This document shows, piece after piece, positions 6,355 to 9,338 of a stretch of 9,338 bases of DNA; position 1 is the stretch's first letter, and every line of letters starts with the position of its first letter. The position numbers and the translations under genes were made by a program. Below the pieces are notes generated by a model. The model saw nothing but the letters and a program-made list of their open reading frames with translations, did not search any database and was not told where the DNA came from. Source of the DNA: Armatimonadota bacterium. GTDB taxonomy: Bacteria; Armatimonadota; Fimbriimonadia; Fimbriimonadales; Fimbriimonadaceae. Where the stretch lies: contig JAFAFM010000129.1 of assembly GCA_023423495.1 (NCBI GenBank), positions 1 through 9,338 on the forward strand, written 5' to 3'.

Positions 6355-7590
6355 ATGAACACGAACTGGGCGGGAAACCTTAAATACTCGGCCAAAGAAG
6401 TCTTGGAGCCGACTTCCGTTGAGGAAGTTCGTGAGTTGGTTGCCCGAAATCCCAGCGTAAAAGCCCTCGGCACGCGACACTCCTTTAATAGAATCGCGGA
6501 CACGGACGGAGTTCAGATCTCTACCCGCAATCTCCAAGGGATCGGTCCAATAGATCAGGAGCGGCGCCTCGTAGCCATCCAATCCGGCGTCAGGTTCGGA
6601 GAGCTAAGTCAATTCCTGCATTCAAAAGGCTACAGCCTTGCCAACTACGCCTCGCTTCCGCATATTTCGGTGGCCGGGGCTACCGCGACGGCGACACACG
6701 GTTCCGGACAGGACAACCCATCCCTGGCAAGCCTCATCGACTCCCTAGACCTGGTCACGGCCAACGGGGAATTGCGGCACATTTCAACCAGCGATTCTGA
6801 GTTTGCAGGGGTGGTGGTGTCGCTGGGAGCTTTGGGGATTGTCACATCCCTCACGGTAAAAGTCACTCCTGCCTACGATGTCGCCCAAACTGTGTACTTG
6901 GGCCTCCCCGCCTCGGAAGGGGCCGAGCACCTAACCGAGATTCTGGCGTCTGCGTACAGCGTCAGCCTGTTTTCCACCTGGAAGGAAGATCTGATAGACC
7001 AGATTTGGTTCAAATCCATTGCCGATGGCTCTTCGCCGGACACTCTTTTCGGAGCCAAACCTGCGAAGACGGCTTTGCATCCCATATCGGAACTCACTGC
7101 CGAGAACTGCACCACCCAACTGGGCCAGCGGGGACCTGCCTATGAGCGGCTGCCTCATTTCCGAATGGGATTTACTCCCAGCTCAGGTGAGGAATTACAG
7201 TCCGAATACCTCATCCCGAAGGAGAACGCGGTTAAGGCGTTCTGCAAAATCAGAAGTCTCCGGGGGATTATCGCGCCGGCGCTGCAGGTCGCCGAGATTC
7301 GCGCCATCGCCCAGGATGAATTCTGGATAAGCCCGTTCTACCTACAGCCTTCCGTAGCATTTCACTTCACTTGGACCACGGACTGGCCACTGGTAAAGAG
7401 CATTCTAATGGTGTTGGAGAGGGAACTGTTGCCCCTCGGCGCGAAACCTCATTGGGCAAAGCTTTCACTCGTCCCGCCCCACCTAATCCGTACAAGCTTC
7501 CCCAAGTTCTCCGACTTCCAAAGCCTAATGAGAGAATTGGACCCGGAAGGAAAGTTTCGAAACCCCTGGCTGACCGAGCTATTTGCTTAA
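6355..7590 (+). CDS. FAD-dependent alditol (xylitol/sorbitol) oxidase, AldO family
   Basis: The 411-residue protein resembles Streptomyces coelicolor AldO from end to end as I recall that sequence. AldO oxidises sugar alcohols at C1 to aldoses and releases H2O2. The N-terminal PCMH-type FAD domain has LGTRHSFN, with H42 at the place of the histidine that binds FAD covalently, and ASLPHISVAG plus THGSG further on. The C-terminal substrate domain keeps RLPHFR, ELQSEYL, E314 and R316 (EIR), H337 and T339 (FHFTW) and K369 (PHWAK). These correspond to recalled AldO active-site residues S106 (here S100), E320, R322, T345 and K375. No signal peptide is seen, so it should be cytoplasmic. It has no Shine-Dalgarno. 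It is transcribed alone, divergent from ubiX and convergent with metY. The true substrate may differ; an L-gulonolactone-oxidase-like role is a weaker alternative. Confidence 0.88.
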   Translation: MNTNWAGNLKYSAKEVLEPTSVEEVRELVARNPSVKALGTRHSFNRIADTDGVQISTRNLQGIGPIDQERRLVAIQSGVRFGELSQFLHSKGYSLANYASLPHISVAGATATATHGSGQDNPSLASLIDSLDLVTANGELRHISTSDSEFAGVVVSLGALGIVTSLTVKVTPAYDVAQTVYLGLPASEGAEHLTEILASAYSVSLFSTWKEDLIDQIWFKSIADGSSPDTLFGAKPAKTALHPISELTAENCTTQLGQRGPAYERLPHFRMGFTPSSGEELQSEYLIPKENAVKAFCKIRSLRGIIAPALQVAEIRAIAQDEFWISPFYLQPSVAFHFTWTTDWPLVKSILMVLERELLPLGAKPHWAKLSLVPPHLIRTSFPKFSDFQSLMRELDPEGKFRNPWLTELFA

Positions 7591-8870
7591 GATTGGGATG
7601 TAGTAAGCGCCTGATCCAAATCCCATAGAAGGTCTTCCAATGTTTCTAAGCCCACGGATAGCCGAATTGTGCCCGGGGAGATTCCACCCGCCAACAGTTC
7701 CTCGTCGGTGTTTTGCTGGTGGGTCGTGGAAGCAGGATGGATGACCAAAGATTTGGCGTCGCCGACGTTGGCAAGATGAGAAAACAGCTCCAGCGACTCG
7801 ATGAATCGCTTGCCAGCCTCACGGCCCCCCTCGATTTCAAAGGCAAGGACGGCTCCCGGACCCTTCGGAAGGTACTTCTTCGCCAAGGAATGGTGGGGAT
7901 GGGAAGGGAGGCCCGCATAATGCACGGCCCGCACCGATCGATGGCTCTCCAGAAACTCAGCCACGCCTTGGGCATTGGAAACATGCCGCTCCATCCGAAG
8001 AGAAAGCGTTTCCAGGCCCTGAAGCAGAAGAAAACTGTTGAAGGGAGAGATGCAGGCGCCGGTATCGCGCACGGTCTCCGCCCGAAGTTTCATCAGGAAC
8101 CCGTAGTGCCCGAAGGTGTCGAAGAACTTCATCCCGTGATAGCTGGGCGAATCGTCCGCGATGGTCGGAAACGTCGAAAAGTCGAACTCGCCCGAGTCCA
8201 CCACCACGCCTCCAATCGAGGTGCCGTGCCCGCCCATAAACTTGGTGGCGGAATGCACCACCAAGGTTGCGCCATGCTCGATCGGACGGCAGAGGTAAGG
8301 AGTCGCGAAGGTGTTATCCACCACCAGGGGAATCCCCTTGCTCTTGGCGAGATCGGAAAGGGCGGCAAGATCCGCGATTGAACCTCTGGGGTTGCCGATC
8401 GTCTCCACAAATAACAGGCGGGTCTCCTGTGAAATGGCCGCTTCCCACGCATCGAGCTTGGAAGGATCGACGAAAGAGGCGGCCACCGAAAGCTTCTTGA
8501 GCGTGTGCGTGAGCTGGGTGAGCGATCCCCCATAGAGCTGACTCGAGGCCACAATGTGATCCCCCGGTTGGCAAAGGGTCATCACCGTTCCAAATTGCGC
8601 CGCCATCCCGCTCGCCATGGCCACCGCGCCCGTTCCCCCTTCAAGCGAGGCGATCCGCTCCTCCAAGACCGCGGTCGTGGGGTTGCTGATGCGGGAATAG
8701 ATGTTTCCGTACTGTTTCAGCTCGAAGAGGTGGGCCGCTTCATCCGCGCTCTCAAAGACATAGCTGGTGGTCTGGTAGATCGGCACCGCCCTCGACCCCA
8801 CGTACGGGTCGGGCACATGCCCCGCGTGAAGCATGCGGGTCTCGAATCCAAAATTGCGGGAGCTAGACAC
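7587..8870 (-). CDS. metY: O-acetylhomoserine sulfhydrylase (PLP-dependent)
   Basis: The enzyme makes homocysteine from O-acetylhomoserine and sulfide in methionine synthesis. The 427 residues include the insertion that separates MetY from the shorter cystathionine gamma-synthases. Cys/Met-metabolism PLP motifs are in place: YSRISNPT (58-65) for the phosphate, Y113 stacking on the ring, D185 in VVDNTFATP, and the Schiff-base lysine K210 in [31 protein letters not shown] and the C-terminal HPASTTHQQ and RLSVGLE segments are typical. The start is GTG at 8870 without a Shine-Dalgarno; TAAACT lies six bases upstream, suggesting a leaderless mRNA. Its stop codon overlaps that of the alditol oxidase. 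No other methionine gene is visible. Cystathionine gamma-synthase activity is a less likely alternative. Confidence 0.95.
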   Translation of the reverse strand: MSSSRNFGFETRMLHAGHVPDPYVGSRAVPIYQTTSYVFESADEAAHLFELKQYGNIYSRISNPTTAVLEERIASLEGGTGAVAMASGMAAQFGTVMTLCQPGDHIVASSQLYGGSLTQLTHTLKKLSVAASFVDPSKLDAWEAAISQETRLLFVETIGNPRGSIADLAALSDLAKSKGIPLVVDNTFATPYLCRPIEHGATLVVHSATKFMGGHGTSIGGVVVDSGEFDFSTFPTIADDSPSYHGMKFFDTFGHYGFLMKLRAETVRDTGACISPFNSFLLLQGLETLSLRMERHVSNAQGVAEFLESHRSVRAVHYAGLPSHPHHSLAKKYLPKGPGAVLAFEIEGGREAGKRFIESLELFSHLANVGDAKSLVIHPASTTHQQNTDEELLAGGISPGTIRLSVGLETLEDLLWDLDQALTTSQS

Positions 8871-8876
8871 GCGCGG

Positions 8877-8882
8877 AGTTTA
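8877..8882 (-). promoter_or_regulatory. Possible -10 element of metY
   Basis: TAAACT reads on the minus strand exactly six bases before the GTG start, the spacing expected for a leaderless transcript. No convincing -35 is seen. A short inverted repeat GCCCA-aatta-TGGGC at 8886-8900 lies directly upstream and might be a regulator site. Confidence 0.4.
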
Positions 8883-8885
8883 TCC

Positions 8886-8900
8886 GCCCAAATTATGGGC
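8886..8900. promoter_or_regulatory. Short inverted repeat upstream of metY
   Basis: GCCCA and TGGGC form 5-bp arms around AAATT-type AT-rich sequence, placed about 16-30 bp before the metY start codon, in the spacer and -35 zone of the proposed promoter. This is a possible operator for methionine or sulfur control, but such short arms can occur by chance. Confidence 0.3.
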
Positions 8901-9006
8901 CGCTCACTAAACGTACGTCTGTCCGAGATTTAGGTGGTGGGCTAGGACGCCCGCTCGTTGGAATTGCAAGCGATTACCAGGTTTCGCTTCTTGCACTCTT
9001 TAGGCT

Positions 9007-9035
9007 TTGGATGGATTAGCGCGATGGCGTATGCT
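9007..9035 (+). promoter_or_regulatory. Promoter of the CHRD-domain protein gene
   Basis: TTGGAT (9007-9012), an exact 17-bp spacer and TATGCT (9030-9035) precede the ATG at 9045 by nine bases. Transcription would begin at about 9042, leaving almost no leader, consistent with the lack of a Shine-Dalgarno. The rest of the 8901-9006 gap shows nothing else clear. Confidence 0.5.
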
Positions 9036-9044
9036 GGGTTCATC

Positions 9045-9338
9045 ATGAAGTTTCGGTTATTGAGTTGCGTTTTAATGCCGATGGTCCTTGCGGGCCTTAG
9101 CCAGGCTCAATCGCTCTACTTCTTTTCCCATTTAAACGGGGCGAATGAGGAGCCGCCGAACTTCTCGCCGGGGACGGGATTCGTGGAAGTCTGGATCGAT
9201 CAAACTGCGCACACGCTTCGGGTGGCGGCGACTTTCGAGGATTTGATTGGCCTCACGACTGCCTCCCACATTCACGTAATCAACGGTCCGCTCGATGCCA
9301 ATTTTTCGGACACTGTTGGTCCGGTTGCCACGATGGTG
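9045..9338 (+). CDS. Secreted CHRD-domain protein (partial, runs off right edge)
   Basis: The visible 98 residues begin with a signal peptide: basic MKFR, a hydrophobic stretch to about residue 18 and a likely cleavage after SQA (residue 21). The mature part starts a CHRD domain, recognised from LNGANEEPP (30-38), SPGTGFVEV (41-49) and SHIHV (74-78). CHRD domains, named from chordin, occur in exported bacterial proteins of unknown function, sometimes followed by a PEP-CTERM sorting tail; whether this one has such a tail lies outside the window. The ATG is chosen because it directly precedes the signal peptide. It is divergent from metY across a 174-bp gap. No enzymatic role can be assigned. 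Confidence 0.85.
   Translation, partial: MKFRLLSCVLMPMVLAGLSQAQSLYFFSHLNGANEEPPNFSPGTGFVEVWIDQTAHTLRVAATFEDLIGLTTASHIHVINGPLDANFSDTVGPVATMV

Noticed and set aside
6298..6582. N-terminal extension of the ubiX reading frame to an ATG at 6582
   Set aside because: The added 95 residues show no UbiX similarity, run antisense through the oxidase start and cross the divergent promoter. The ATG at 6297 begins right at the family's first strand.
7713..8381. 222-codon open frame on the plus strand
   Set aside because: It lies antisense within metY, whose full-length conserved protein and catalytic residues explain the region; the translation resembles no family I know.

Overview
The window carries ordinary bacterial chromosomal genes at moderate GC. 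It has ten genes: nine protein genes, two of them cut by the window edges, and one tRNA. There is no rRNA, CRISPR array, insertion sequence, phage gene or plasmid function. The taxon cannot be fixed from the sequence. The combination of a soluble HAMP-repeat kinase, an AldO-type oxidase, a secreted CHRD protein, GTG/TTG starts and apparently leaderless first genes would fit a free-living Gram-negative-type lineage such as Armatimonadota, but that is a low-confidence guess.

Left part, all on the minus strand (positions 1-6297). Read in transcription order from right to left, it holds ubiX (flavin prenyltransferase), a TIGR01777-type SDR epimerase-like protein, tig (trigger factor), clpP, clpX, tRNA-Gln(CTG), and the 5' part of a multi-HAMP sensor protein that runs off the left edge. 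tig-clpP-clpX is the classic protein quality-control cluster: a ribosome-bound chaperone, the ClpP peptidase and its ClpX unfoldase. ubiX and the SDR gene lie just upstream with a 13-nt gap and may be co-transcribed. A strong hairpin separates the SDR gene from tig. Another lies between clpX and the tRNA promoter.

Middle and right part. Divergent from ubiX is a plus-strand FAD-dependent alditol oxidase (6355-7590). The 57-bp gap between them contains a perfect 21-bp palindrome (6320-6340) that overlaps a recognisable promoter. The oxidase meets metY (O-acetylhomoserine sulfhydrylase, minus strand) tail to tail, and their stop codons share two bases. At the right edge a plus-strand secreted CHRD-domain protein begins at 9045 and is cut by the window end.

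Translation signals fall into two groups. Genes inside the minus-strand cluster (SDR, clpP, clpX) have Shine-Dalgarno sequences, as does the sensor. Genes that seem to head transcripts (alditol oxidase, metY, the CHRD gene, perhaps ubiX) have no Shine-Dalgarno and a -10-like hexamer 6-9 nt before the start codon, which suggests leaderless mRNAs. I see no convincing previously undescribed system. The palindromic ubiX/oxidase control region and the leaderless pattern are the most useful leads.
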